From Pandoraea terrigena (GTDB taxonomy: Bacteria; Pseudomonadota; Gammaproteobacteria; Burkholderiales; Burkholderiaceae), in assembly GCF_902459705.1 (NCBI RefSeq), contig NZ_CABPRU010000001.1, positions 248,001 through 312,000 on the forward strand: a stretch of 64,000 nucleotides of DNA, in the 5' to 3' direction. The position numbers and the translations under genes are program-made. The notes under the pieces are model-generated. The model saw only the letters and a program-made list of their open reading frames with translations, had not been told where the DNA came from and did no database searches. This document shows positions 8,555 to 16,334 of this stretch, in pieces (position 1 is the first letter of the stretch; every line of letters starts with the position of its first letter).

Positions 8555-9187
8555 CTACAGTCGATTCTCCACGGCGAATTTGATCAGCTCGGCTTGTCCT
8601 TCGATACCGAGCTTGCGCTTGATGTTGAGCCGGTGCGTCTCCACGGTCCGGACCGACAAATCCATTTCCGTGGCAATTTGCTTGTTGGCCAATCCGCGCG
8701 CAATCCGCGAGAGGATTTCACGTTCGCGCGGCGTGAGCGAATCGATGGGCGCGTGCGATGTCGAGGCCTGCACCACGCGCGTGGCAATGGCGGCGCTGTA
8801 GTAAGAATCACCTCGCGCCACGCGTTCGATGGCGGCCACGATCTCGTGGGCGGGGGCGTCCTTGAGCACATAGCCGCGTGCGCCGGCACGCACCGCCTGA
8901 CGCACATATTCGGCGTTGTCGTGCATCGAGAGAATCAGCACGGCAATGTGCGGAAACTGCTCGCGAAACTGCGCCGTCAGTTCGATGCCGTTCGTGCCGC
9001 GCATGCTGATGTCCATCAGCGCGAGATCCGGAGACGATGTCTTCGCCCGCGTGAGCGCTTCCTGTGCATTACCGGCTTCACCAACGACCTGCAGGTTGGG
9101 TGAGGCATCGAAGCGCGCGCGCAGTCCGTCGCGCACAAGCGGGTGGTCGTCGATCAGGAGCAGTCGAATGGGATGCGCTTGCGTCAT
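8555..9187 (-). CDS. NarL/LuxR-family response regulator
   Basis: 210 residues: receiver domain (residues ~7-125; acidic pair in 'LLIDDHPLVRDG', phospho-acceptor Asp in 'LALMDISMRG', the Lys of 'YVLKDAPAHEI') followed by a LuxR-type helix-turn-helix ('LTPREREILSRIARGLANKQIATEMDLSVRTVETHRLNIKRKLG'). Its ATG overlaps the stop of the kinase gene (ATGA), so the two are translationally coupled. As both run away from cstA across a shared upstream region, cstA is the most obvious target, but that is inference. Confidence 0.93.
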   Translation of the reverse strand: MTQAHPIRLLLIDDHPLVRDGLRARFDASPNLQVVGEAGNAQEALTRAKTSSPDLALMDISMRGTNGIELTAQFREQFPHIAVLILSMHDNAEYVRQAVRAGARGYVLKDAPAHEIVAAIERVARGDSYYSAAIATRVVQASTSHAPIDSLTPREREILSRIARGLANKQIATEMDLSVRTVETHRLNIKRKLGIEGQAELIKFAVENRL

Positions 9188-10569
9188 GGGCGTGAGGTTG
9201 CTCGAAGCGCCGCTTTCACGGCAGCGGGCGTGAGGGGCACCCACGCGCTGATGGTGGTAAGACCGGGCCACGACTGAACGCCGAGCACACCGCCAACGGC
9301 GTCGAGCCGCTCTCGCATGTTGCGCAGGCCGATGCCATGGCTGGGATTGTGATGTACGTCGGCGACGTCGAAGCCGCAACCGTCGTCGGCAATCGACAGA
9401 TGAATGCCGTTGGGCTTGAACTTCAGCAGGATCGAGACGCGCGTCGCGTGCGCATGGCGCTCGATGTTGGTCAGCGCCTCCTGCGCGATGCGATAGAGCA
9501 TCGTCTTGATGTTGTCGTCCAGCACGGGCGCGTCGCCTTCGACTTGCATCTCGACCGGGAGGGCCGCATGCGAGCCGAATTCCCGTGCGAGTTGATCGAT
9601 GGCGGCGGCCAGTCCGAGATCGTCGAGCATGGCCGGGCGCAGCGCCTGCGAAATGCGTCGCACTTCCCCGAGCGTGCCATTCAACCGCTCGATGGCGACG
9701 CCCAGCGCGGTGCTGGCTGCGGCGGGCGATCCCGGCAGGCGCATCGACGCCGACTCGAGCAGCAACTTGACCGACACCAGCAACTGGCTGATGCCGTCGT
9801 GCAACTCGCGCGAGATGCGCGCGCGCTCGAGCTCCTGCGATTCCACCACCTGACGGGCGAGTTGGCGCAACTTCGCATCGGCGGTCTTGAGTTCGCTGAT
9901 GTTCACCGCGAGCCCGCACAAGGCCACGATCGCCAGGCACGAAGACGCGATGAGGGTGATCCAGATCAGTGTGCGGTCGATGTTCGCCTGCGCGCGGTCG
10001 TCCGACTCGCGCAGCGTGGCTTCGACGTCGTCAAGATAAATCCCGGTGCCGATCATCCAGTTCCAGCGCGACAGGGCGACGACATAGCCGAGCTTGGGCG
10101 CCATCTGGTGCAGGGACGGTTTTTCCCAGGGATATTGCACGTAGCCGCCACCGGCGCGTGCCGCCGCGATCAGGCGCTGGATCGTGGGCGCGCCCGATGC
10201 ATCCTTGAGCGACCAGAGGTTGTGGCCGACAAGCTCGGGTTGCCGCGGGTGCATCAGGCTGCGGCCGTTGAGATCGTAGACGAAGAAGTAGCCGTCCTTG
10301 CCGAACGACAGGCGCGCAAGGATGGCGAGGGCGGCCTCGCGGGCAGCGGGCGTGTCGGGGCCGTCGTACAGCGGCTCGATGGCCTTGCGCGCAAGGTCCA
10401 CGTAATGCAGCAGCTCGGCGCGCTTGTTGGCCAGCGAGGTGGTTTGCACGGCGTCGTGCTGCGCGCTCGAAAGCTCGTTGCCCTGGTGTCGCACGGCCAG
10501 CGCGATGGCGACCATCGCCAAGGCGACCGGCAGCAGCGCCAGGACGAAAAATTTCTGTCGGAGATTCAT
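9184..10569 (-). CDS. Cache-domain sensor histidine kinase (NarL-type partner)
   Basis: 461 residues. One membrane helix at residues ~6-26, a periplasmic single-cache domain ('GYFFVYDLNGRSLMHPRQPELVGHNLW..' and 'YVQYPWEKPS', wording typical of sCache_2 small-molecule sensors), a second helix near residues 200-222, then a HisKA_3 dimerisation/phosphoacceptor segment (His in 'ERARISRELHDGISQLL') and an HATPase_c domain ('DDGCGFD'). I placed the start at 10569 (MNLRQKFF); the open frame extends further but without signal character. sCache domains bind small carboxylates such as acetate, pyruvate or propionate, which would suit the neighbouring CstA transporter. Confidence 0.92.
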   Translation of the reverse strand: MNLRQKFFVLALLPVALAMVAIALAVRHQGNELSSAQHDAVQTTSLANKRAELLHYVDLARKAIEPLYDGPDTPAAREAALAILARLSFGKDGYFFVYDLNGRSLMHPRQPELVGHNLWSLKDASGAPTIQRLIAAARAGGGYVQYPWEKPSLHQMAPKLGYVVALSRWNWMIGTGIYLDDVEATLRESDDRAQANIDRTLIWITLIASSCLAIVALCGLAVNISELKTADAKLRQLARQVVESQELERARISRELHDGISQLLVSVKLLLESASMRLPGSPAAASTALGVAIERLNGTLGEVRRISQALRPAMLDDLGLAAAIDQLAREFGSHAALPVEMQVEGDAPVLDDNIKTMLYRIAQEALTNIERHAHATRVSILLKFKPNGIHLSIADDGCGFDVADVHHNPSHGIGLRNMRERLDAVGGVLGVQSWPGLTTISAWVPLTPAAVKAALRATSRP

Positions 10570-10934
10570 GGCATTCGGAAGGCTGCAATGCCGCGTTTCA
10601 CGGGGGTTCGCTACGTAGTAGCACGTAGCGGACCTGCGTAGTTCCGCGCTTGTGGCGGGGCGGGCAAACGCCAATACTACACGCCGAATCGTGGCCGGGG
10701 CTGACGAGTGCAACTCGCCAGCGTCTCGCCAGTGTTGCGTGAGGTCGGATGGTCACATACCGATGCGCCGCGCAATGCCGCCGGTTCTCGCTGAGCGCAG
10801 ACCCCCGAAAGAGGGGCGCGCGCAGTGAGCCACGTTCCACGGCGTTGTCATGGCGCCGCGTCAAGAGGCGGGGCAGTGCCGCAACGGCACCGTCCCGGGT
10901 TGCTGCCTGAAGGAGGCAGTTCCGAGGAGAGACA
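10570..10934. promoter_or_regulatory. 365-bp divergent region between the two-component system and cstA
   Basis: Holds the promoters of both transcripts. Near the kinase start there are three copies of (A/G)CGTAG at 10613-10618, 10623-10628 and 10636-10641, candidate half-sites for a regulator. Near cstA there are two small hairpins in the probable leader (10876-10890 and 10903-10919). I could not place -35/-10 elements with confidence. Confidence 0.5.
10903..10928 (+). promoter_or_regulatory. cstA leader hairpin with GGA loop, next to the Shine-Dalgarno
   Basis: CTGCCT (10903-10908) pairs with AGGCAG (10914-10919), exposing a GAAGG loop so that GGA lies at the loop/stem junction; a second GGA (10926-10928) is part of the cstA Shine-Dalgarno. 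Paired GGA motifs, one in a hairpin loop and one in the ribosome binding site, are the usual arrangement of CsrA/RsmA translational repression sites, and E. coli cstA is a known CsrA target. Binding here is inferred. Confidence 0.45.
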
Positions 10935-13001
10935 ATGAATCGCATCTGGCAACAACTGCCTTGGGCAGCGGTGGCCGTCGTCGGCGCGTGCGCGCTCGGC
11001 ACGGTGGCTCTATCGCGCGGCGAAAGCGTCAGCGCACTCTGGATCGTGATCGCGGCCGTCTGCGTGTATCTGATCGCTTATCGTTTTTACAGCAAGTTCA
11101 TCGCGTCGCGCGTCGCGCAACTCGACGGCTCGCGCATGACGCCGGCCTGGCGTCATAACGATGGTCTGGACTACGTGCCGACCAACCGCTACGTGCTGTT
11201 CGGTCACCACTTCGCCGCGATTGCCGGCGCGGGGCCGCTCGTCGGCCCGGTGCTCGCCGCGCAAATGGGCTATCTGCCGGGCATGTTGTGGATTCTCGCC
11301 GGGGTGGTGTTCGCCGGTGCGGTGCAGGACTTCATGGTGCTGTTCATCTCCACGCGTCGCGACGGCCGCTCGCTGGGCGACCTCGTGAAGTCCGAACTCG
11401 GCATGGTTCCCGGGGTGATCGCGCTGTTCGGTGCGTTCCTCATCATGATCATCATTCTGGCCGTGCTGGCGCTGATCGTGGTCAAGGCCCTCGCGGGCTC
11501 GCCGTGGGGCACGTTCACCGTGGGCCTGACGATTCCGATCGCGCTGTTCATGGGCGTCTACACGCGCTACATCCGTCCGGGCCGCATCGGGGAAGTGTCG
11601 ATCATCGGCTTCGTGATGCTGATGGCCGCGATCTATTTCGGCCAGAACGTGCACGACAGCGCCACCTTTGCGCCGTTGTTCACGTTTGACGGCAAGCAAC
11701 TGACGTGGATGCTGATTGGCTACGGCTTCGTCGCGTCCGTCTTGCCGGTGTGGCTGTTGCTCGCGCCGCGCGATTATCTGTCGACGTTCCTGAAGATCGG
11801 CACGATCATGGCGCTGGCCATCGGCATCCTGGTCGTCGCGCCCGAGTTGAAGATGCCGGCACTCACGCAGTTCGTCGACGGCAGCGGCCCGGTCTGGTCG
11901 GGCAAGTTGTTCCCGTTCCTCTTCATCACGATCGCGTGCGGCGCCGTGTCCGGCTTCCATGCGTTGATCTCGTCGGGCACCACGCCGAAGCTGCTGGATA
12001 ACGAAGTCAATGCGCGCTTCATCGGTTACGGCGGCATGCTGATGGAATCGTTCGTGGCCATCATGGCGTTGGTCGCGGCATCAGTGATCGATCCGGGCGT
12101 GTACTTTGCGATGAACAGCCCAGCGGCCCTGATCGGCACGACGCCGGAAGCCGTGGCGCACGTCGTCTCGGGCTGGGGCTTCGCCATCACGCCGGACGTG
12201 CTCACCGCCACCGCACACGCCGTTGGCGAAAACACGATCATCTCGCGTGCCGGCGGCGCTCCGACACTCGCTGTCGGCATGGCCCAGATCCTGCACCGGG
12301 TGGTCGGCGGCGAAGCGATGATGGCGTTTTGGTATCACTTCGCGATTCTGTTCGAAGCGCTGTTCATCCTGACGGCGGTGGATGCGGGCACGCGTGCTGG
12401 CCGCTTCATGCTGCAGGATCTGCTGGGGACGTTCGTGCCGTCGCTCAAGCGCACGGATTCCTGGCCCGCGAACCTCATCGCCACGGGCCTGTGTGTGGCC
12501 GCGTGGGGCTACTTCCTCTACCAGGGCGTGGTCGATCCGCTGGGTGGCATCAATACGCTGTGGCCGCTGTTCGGCATCTCGAACCAGATGCTGGCCGCGA
12601 TCGCGCTGATCCTCGCGACGTGCGTGATCTACAAGCTCAAGCGCGAGCGCTTTGCCTGGGTGACGATCCTGCCCACGCTGTGGCTGCTGGCCTGCACGCT
12701 CACGGCCGGGTGGCAGAAAATGTTCGATGCGAATCCGAAGGTCGGCTTCCTTGCGCACGCGGCGAAGTATCAGGCGGCGCTCGCCGACGGCAAGTTGCTC
12801 GCGCCAGCCAGGTCGGTGGCGCAGATGCAGCGGATCGTGTTCAACGATTACGTCGATGCAACGCTCTCCGGCGTGTTCATGTTCGTGGTCGTGTCCGTGG
12901 CGATCTTCGGCGTGCGCACCATCCTCGTGGCGCGCCAGGCCAACAAGCCAACGGCCCGCGAAGCGCCGTTCGAGCCGATGCCGGCCGGCCGTCAAGTCTG
13001 A
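10935..13001 (+). CDS. cstA: Carbon starvation protein A (peptide/pyruvate transporter family)
   Basis: 688 residues, the normal length for CstA/BtsT (YjiY) proteins, with about 16-18 hydrophobic segments. Typical family stretches are visible: 'YKTKFIASRV'-like N-terminal helix pair, 'NDGLDYVPTNRYVLFGHHFAAIAGAGPLVGPVLAAQMGYLPG', 'SSGTTPKLL' and 'WPLFGISNQMLAAIAL'. Members import peptides or pyruvate in the inner membrane under carbon limitation. GGAGAG precedes the ATG. The small YbdD-type gene follows after 16 bases, as in E. coli cstA-ybdD and btsT-yjiX. The sensor kinase/regulator pair upstream is a likely controller. Confidence 0.95.
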   Translation: MNRIWQQLPWAAVAVVGACALGTVALSRGESVSALWIVIAAVCVYLIAYRFYSKFIASRVAQLDGSRMTPAWRHNDGLDYVPTNRYVLFGHHFAAIAGAGPLVGPVLAAQMGYLPGMLWILAGVVFAGAVQDFMVLFISTRRDGRSLGDLVKSELGMVPGVIALFGAFLIMIIILAVLALIVVKALAGSPWGTFTVGLTIPIALFMGVYTRYIRPGRIGEVSIIGFVMLMAAIYFGQNVHDSATFAPLFTFDGKQLTWMLIGYGFVASVLPVWLLLAPRDYLSTFLKIGTIMALAIGILVVAPELKMPALTQFVDGSGPVWSGKLFPFLFITIACGAVSGFHALISSGTTPKLLDNEVNARFIGYGGMLMESFVAIMALVAASVIDPGVYFAMNSPAALIGTTPEAVAHVVSGWGFAITPDVLTATAHAVGENTIISRAGGAPTLAVGMAQILHRVVGGEAMMAFWYHFAILFEALFILTAVDAGTRAGRFMLQDLLGTFVPSLKRTDSWPANLIATGLCVAAWGYFLYQGVVDPLGGINTLWPLFGISNQMLAAIALILATCVIYKLKRERFAWVTILPTLWLLACTLTAGWQKMFDANPKVGFLAHAAKYQAALADGKLLAPARSVAQMQRIVFNDYVDATLSGVFMFVVVSVAIFGVRTILVARQANKPTAREAPFEPMPAGRQV

Positions 13002-13017
13002 GACCGGGGGCGACGCC

Positions 13018-13215
13018 ATGCTCGATGAAGTCGGTAAGGTGGGCCGGTATCTGGGGCAGGCCATGCGCCTGATGGTTGGCCTGCCCGACTACGAGACGTA
13101 TGTTGCGCATATGCAGGCCACGCACCCGGATCAGCCGGTCATGAACTATGAGGCGTTCTTCCGGGAGCGGCAGGAAGCGCGCTACGGTGGCAAGCGCGGT
13201 GGACGATGCTGCTGA
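13018..13215 (+). CDS. YbdD/YjiX family small protein (DUF466-like)
   Basis: 65 residues: MLDEVGKVGRYLGQAMRLMVGLPDYETYVAHM and a C-terminus 'RYGGKRGGRCC'. The GxPDYxxYxxHM core and the twin-cysteine C-terminus are the signature of the YbdD/YjiX family encoded directly after CstA-type transporters. Its role is thought to be accessory to the transporter, and the conserved terminal cysteines suggest a metal or thiol function (inference). The start was chosen at the ATG 16 bases after cstA; longer frames overlap cstA. Confidence 0.9.
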   Translation: MLDEVGKVGRYLGQAMRLMVGLPDYETYVAHMQATHPDQPVMNYEAFFRERQEARYGGKRGGRCC

Positions 13216-13259
13216 AATGTTGTTAGCCTGATTCGCCTCTGTCGCCCAGGCAGTGAGAG

Positions 13260-13288
13260 CGCCCGGTGAGCTTCGCCGGGCGTTTTTT
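13260..13288 (+). terminator. Terminator of the cstA-ybdD operon
   Basis: 7-bp perfect stem CGCCCGG (13260-13266) with CCGGGCG (13276-13282), 9-base loop, then six T's at 13283-13288. It lies between ybdD and the convergent hemN. Confidence 0.85.
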
Positions 13289-13310
13289 CATGGGGCAAGC
13301 CGCGCTTCGC

Positions 13311-14846
13311 TCACATCACTTTCGCGCAGCGCGTGTGGGCGTCGCTGCGACGATAGCGATCGAAGACCTGAGCGACGACGCGCACCAGCAGACGCCCCGC
13401 CGGCAGGATGCGCAACCCGTGGGCGTCGATGGCCACGAGACCGTCGGCCGCCAGTTCGGCCAACTCGCCCAGCTCGCTCGCGAAGTAGGTAACGACATCG
13501 ATCCCGTGGGCCGCTTCGAGGGCGGCGAAGTCCAGCGACATGTGACACATCAGTCGCGAGATGACATCGCGCCGGAGATGGTCGTCGTCATCGAGCCGCA
13601 CGCCGCGCGCAACCGCGAGTCCACCGGCATCGATGGCCGCGTAATACGACTTCAGGGTCTTGGCGTTCTGCGCATAGCTATCGCCCACGCGGCCGATGGC
13701 CGACATGCCCACGCCGACGAGATCGCAATCGCCCCGTGTGCTGTAACCCTGGAAGTTGCGATGCAGGGTGCCGGCGGCCTGTGCGCGGGCGAGATCGTCG
13801 TCGGGACGCGCAAAGTGATCCATGCCGATATAGACATAGCCTGCTGCGCTCAGACGGGTAATGATCGTCTGCAACAACGCGAGTTTTTGCGGGCCGTCCG
13901 GCAAGGCGTCGGGCAGGCAACGCTGCATCTTGAACTGCTGCGGCAGATGCGCATAGCTGAACACCGACAGGCGTTCCGGCGCCATCTCGATCACGGCGTC
14001 AAGCGTGTTCGAGAACGACTCGGGCGTCTGATACGGCAGGCCGTAGATCAGATCGAAGTTGACCGACCGGAAACCGCAGCTTCGCGCCGCGTCGAGCGCG
14101 GCTTCGACCAGCGCGCGCGGCTGCACGCGATGAATGGCCGCCTGGACACGGGGGTCGAAATCCTGCACCCCGATGGACAGGCGATTGAACCCGAGCGCGC
14201 GCAAGGCGCGAATCGACGCCGGGCCGGCGCTGCGTGGGTCGATCTCGATGGCGTACTCGGCGTCGTCGTCAAGCGTCATCACGAAATGGCGCCCGATGAC
14301 TTCAATGAGCGAAGCCATCTGTTCGAGCGAGAGGAATGTCGGCGTACCGCCGCCCCAGTGCATTTGCGCGAGCGTGCGGCCTGCGCCAAGCAGCGACGCC
14401 TGCCGCGCGATCTCCGTATGCAGGCGCTCGACGTAAGCCTGCGCGTGAGCGCGATTGTGCGTGACGATCTTGGTGCATGCGCAGTAGAAGCACACGGTGT
14501 CGCAGAACGGAACGTGGACGTACAGCGAGAGCGGCTTGCCGGTGCGCTTGGACTGTACAGCCGCCCGCGCGTAGTCGCCCGCGCCGAAGGTCTCGCGAAA
14601 TTGCAGCGCCGTGGGGTACGACGTGTAGCGCGGTCCGTTCACGTCGTAACGCGCGAGCAACTGCGCGTCGAAGCGAATCGGGGCGGCTGCGGGGCTGTGC
14701 AGCGCCGGGCGCGTGCCGCATCGTGAGCGGCCGTGGCCTTCGGGCGACGCCTGCGACGCGCAGCCGGGGCACGGCGCGCCGTCATGCGGTTTGCTGGCGG
14801 CTGAGGCGTTGGCGCAAACCGTCGACGAAGGGAGGGGCGGAGTCAT
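13311..14846 (-). CDS. hemN: Oxygen-independent coproporphyrinogen III oxidase
   Basis: 511 residues; radical-SAM enzyme converting coproporphyrinogen III to protoporphyrinogen IX without oxygen. The radical-SAM cluster motif CxxxCxxC is in 'FCDTVCFYCACTK', with the SAM-binding 'HWGGGTPTFLS' and the family entry 'RYDVNGPRYTSYPTA' at about residue 67. Usual HemN proteins are about 455-460 residues; here about 50 extra N-terminal residues (with C11, C26, C29, C43, including a CPGC) precede the conserved start. No strong ribosome binding site supports the ATG at 14846, so the true start may be further in. An Anr/FNR-like box lies 59 bases upstream. Confidence 0.95.
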   Translation of the reverse strand: MTPPLPSSTVCANASAASKPHDGAPCPGCASQASPEGHGRSRCGTRPALHSPAAAPIRFDAQLLARYDVNGPRYTSYPTALQFRETFGAGDYARAAVQSKRTGKPLSLYVHVPFCDTVCFYCACTKIVTHNRAHAQAYVERLHTEIARQASLLGAGRTLAQMHWGGGTPTFLSLEQMASLIEVIGRHFVMTLDDDAEYAIEIDPRSAGPASIRALRALGFNRLSIGVQDFDPRVQAAIHRVQPRALVEAALDAARSCGFRSVNFDLIYGLPYQTPESFSNTLDAVIEMAPERLSVFSYAHLPQQFKMQRCLPDALPDGPQKLALLQTIITRLSAAGYVYIGMDHFARPDDDLARAQAAGTLHRNFQGYSTRGDCDLVGVGMSAIGRVGDSYAQNAKTLKSYYAAIDAGGLAVARGVRLDDDDHLRRDVISRLMCHMSLDFAALEAAHGIDVVTYFASELGELAELAADGLVAIDAHGLRILPAGRLLVRVVAQVFDRYRRSDAHTRCAKVM

Positions 14847-15269
14847 GACGCGGCCTGTAACAATGGGGGATATTCGACTGTAGCGTTGCGACGAACGCCG
14901 CGCCCTGACCTGCGTCAAACCCCCGGCTGACGGCTCGGGGGCGGCGTGCGACGGTGACGACGGCCTGAGAGCGTTGCGGGACATCCGGCTTCGGTCGCGA
15001 ATCCAGGGGCGCAGCGGCACGTATCACAGGGTGGCCATGCACCAAAATCATTGCCACGTCAGGCAAATTCTGGCCGCCTACGGTAAGCTAGCGCCTTATT
15101 GAAGTCCCCGCCGTGTCGACGGCCCTGGCGGCACGCGCAGCTCGCCCCGGAACGATCTCGGGCGGAGGGGCCGACCGGTGCCCGCGGGTAGGCGCAGCGC
15201 CGGTGAATGGCCGGCCTGCCCATGCTTGCCCCTGCCAGTACGACGCGGCACATCACGATTGGAAACTAC
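14847..15269. other. 423-bp divergent spacer between hemN and the LysR gene
   Basis: Contains the hemN control region (Anr/FNR-like box and -10 given separately) and the upstream region of the LysR gene. Frames that cross it are extensions of the flanking genes. I see no other element I can name. Confidence 0.4.
14876..14918 (-). promoter_or_regulatory. Candidate Anr/FNR-activated hemN promoter
   Basis: On the minus strand TTGAC-GCAG-GTCAG (14918 down to 14905) matches the Anr/FNR consensus TTGAYnnnnRTCAA at every defined base but the last. A -10-like TACAGT lies at 14881-14876, predicting a start of transcription near 14869, so the box would be centred about 42 bases upstream: the class II activation position. 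Anaerobic control of hemN by Anr/FNR is known in other proteobacteria. Confidence 0.65.
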
Positions 15270-16238
15270 ATGGACCGTCTGCAATCGATGCGCGTTTTCG
15301 TCAAAGTAGCCGACAACGGGAGCTTTGCTCGTACGGCTGCCCAGATGGATCTGTCGGCCGCCGTGGTCACGCGGCACGTCGCGGAACTGGAATCGCATCT
15401 TGGCGTTCGCCTGCTCAACCGCACCACCCGCAGCCTGTCGCTGACCGGCGCCGGGCAGGTGTATCTGGAACGTTGCCGGCAGATCATCGACGAAGTCGAC
15501 GAGGCCGACGCCCTCATCTCCAGCGCTTCGCGCGATCCGAAAGGTACGCTGAAGGTCGTCGCTCCGGTGTCGTTCGGGCTGCGCAACCTCGCGCCGCTTG
15601 TCAAGAAGTACCAGGAACTGCACTCGAAAGTGGTGGTGGACCTCACGCTGTCCGACCGCGCGATCGACCTGGTGGAAGAGGGCTACGACTGCGGCATTCT
15701 GCTCACGCGCATGATCAACAGCGAAAGCCTGATTTCGCGTGTGCTCGCCGAGACGCGCGTGATGTTGTGTGCGTCGCCGGCTTATATCGCCGAGCACGGC
15801 GAACCGGTGACGCCGCAAGAGTTGGGTGAGCATGGTGTGCTCGGGCTGCCGAATGACATCTGGAGCGAAGATCGCGTGTTTTCCGGCCCGGACGGCGAGG
15901 TGCGCGTGCGTGTGCAGAACAAGTTCATCTGCAACAACACGGCGCTGCTGCGTCAGTCGGTGCTGCTGGGACACGGCATTGCGTTCCTGCCGTCCTACCT
16001 CGTGGGTAACGATGTGCGCGACGGCGATCTCGTCGCGTTGATGCGCAACTACTCACAGACGCCGGTCGATGTTTCGCTCGTCTATCCGAGCCGCAAGTAC
16101 CTGTCGGCCAAGACGCGCGGATTCATCGATCTTACCGTCGAGTACTTCCGTCAGAACGAAGGCATTTCGGCCGCCGAGCGCTGGGTGCCGCCCAAGATCC
16201 CGTCGCCGAGCGCACCGACCACCGGGATTCCGGTGTGA
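15270..16238 (+). CDS. LysR-family transcriptional regulator
   Basis: 322 residues. N-terminal winged helix-turn-helix (MDRLQSMRVFVKVADNGSFARTAAQMDLSAAVVTRHVAELESHLGVRLLNRTTRSLSLT) followed by a LysR substrate-binding domain from residue ~90. The sequence is of the CrgA/AaeR-like subgroup with 'GxFARTAAxMDLS'. The start at 15270 matches the usual N-terminus; the open frame continues upstream without an LTTR-like sequence. It is divergent from hemN and convergent with topB, so no target operon is obvious; autoregulation from the hemN side is possible. Confidence 0.92.
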   Translation: MDRLQSMRVFVKVADNGSFARTAAQMDLSAAVVTRHVAELESHLGVRLLNRTTRSLSLTGAGQVYLERCRQIIDEVDEADALISSASRDPKGTLKVVAPVSFGLRNLAPLVKKYQELHSKVVVDLTLSDRAIDLVEEGYDCGILLTRMINSESLISRVLAETRVMLCASPAYIAEHGEPVTPQELGEHGVLGLPNDIWSEDRVFSGPDGEVRVRVQNKFICNNTALLRQSVLLGHGIAFLPSYLVGNDVRDGDLVALMRNYSQTPVDVSLVYPSRKYLSAKTRGFIDLTVEYFRQNEGISAAERWVPPKIPSPSAPTTGIPV

Positions 16239-16263
16239 TGTCGTTCGTGTCATGACATGGCAA

Positions 16264-16297
16264 AACGGCCACTCCCGAGGGAGTGGCCGTTTTCATT
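16264..16297. terminator. Bidirectional terminator between LysR gene and topB
   Basis: ACGGCCACTCCC and its complement form a 12-13 bp stem (about 16264-16276 with 16280-16293) around a 3-base loop; TTTT follows on the plus strand and a T-run (AAAA on the plus) on the minus. It serves two convergent genes. Confidence 0.85.
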
Positions 16298-16334
16298 GCC
16301 CGGAGACAACCGGGCGATGCGACATCCGATCCGC

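Noticed and set aside
13266-14726. A 486-residue plus-strand frame over hemN.
   Set aside because: Antisense shadow; hemN has its radical-SAM motifs and full length.
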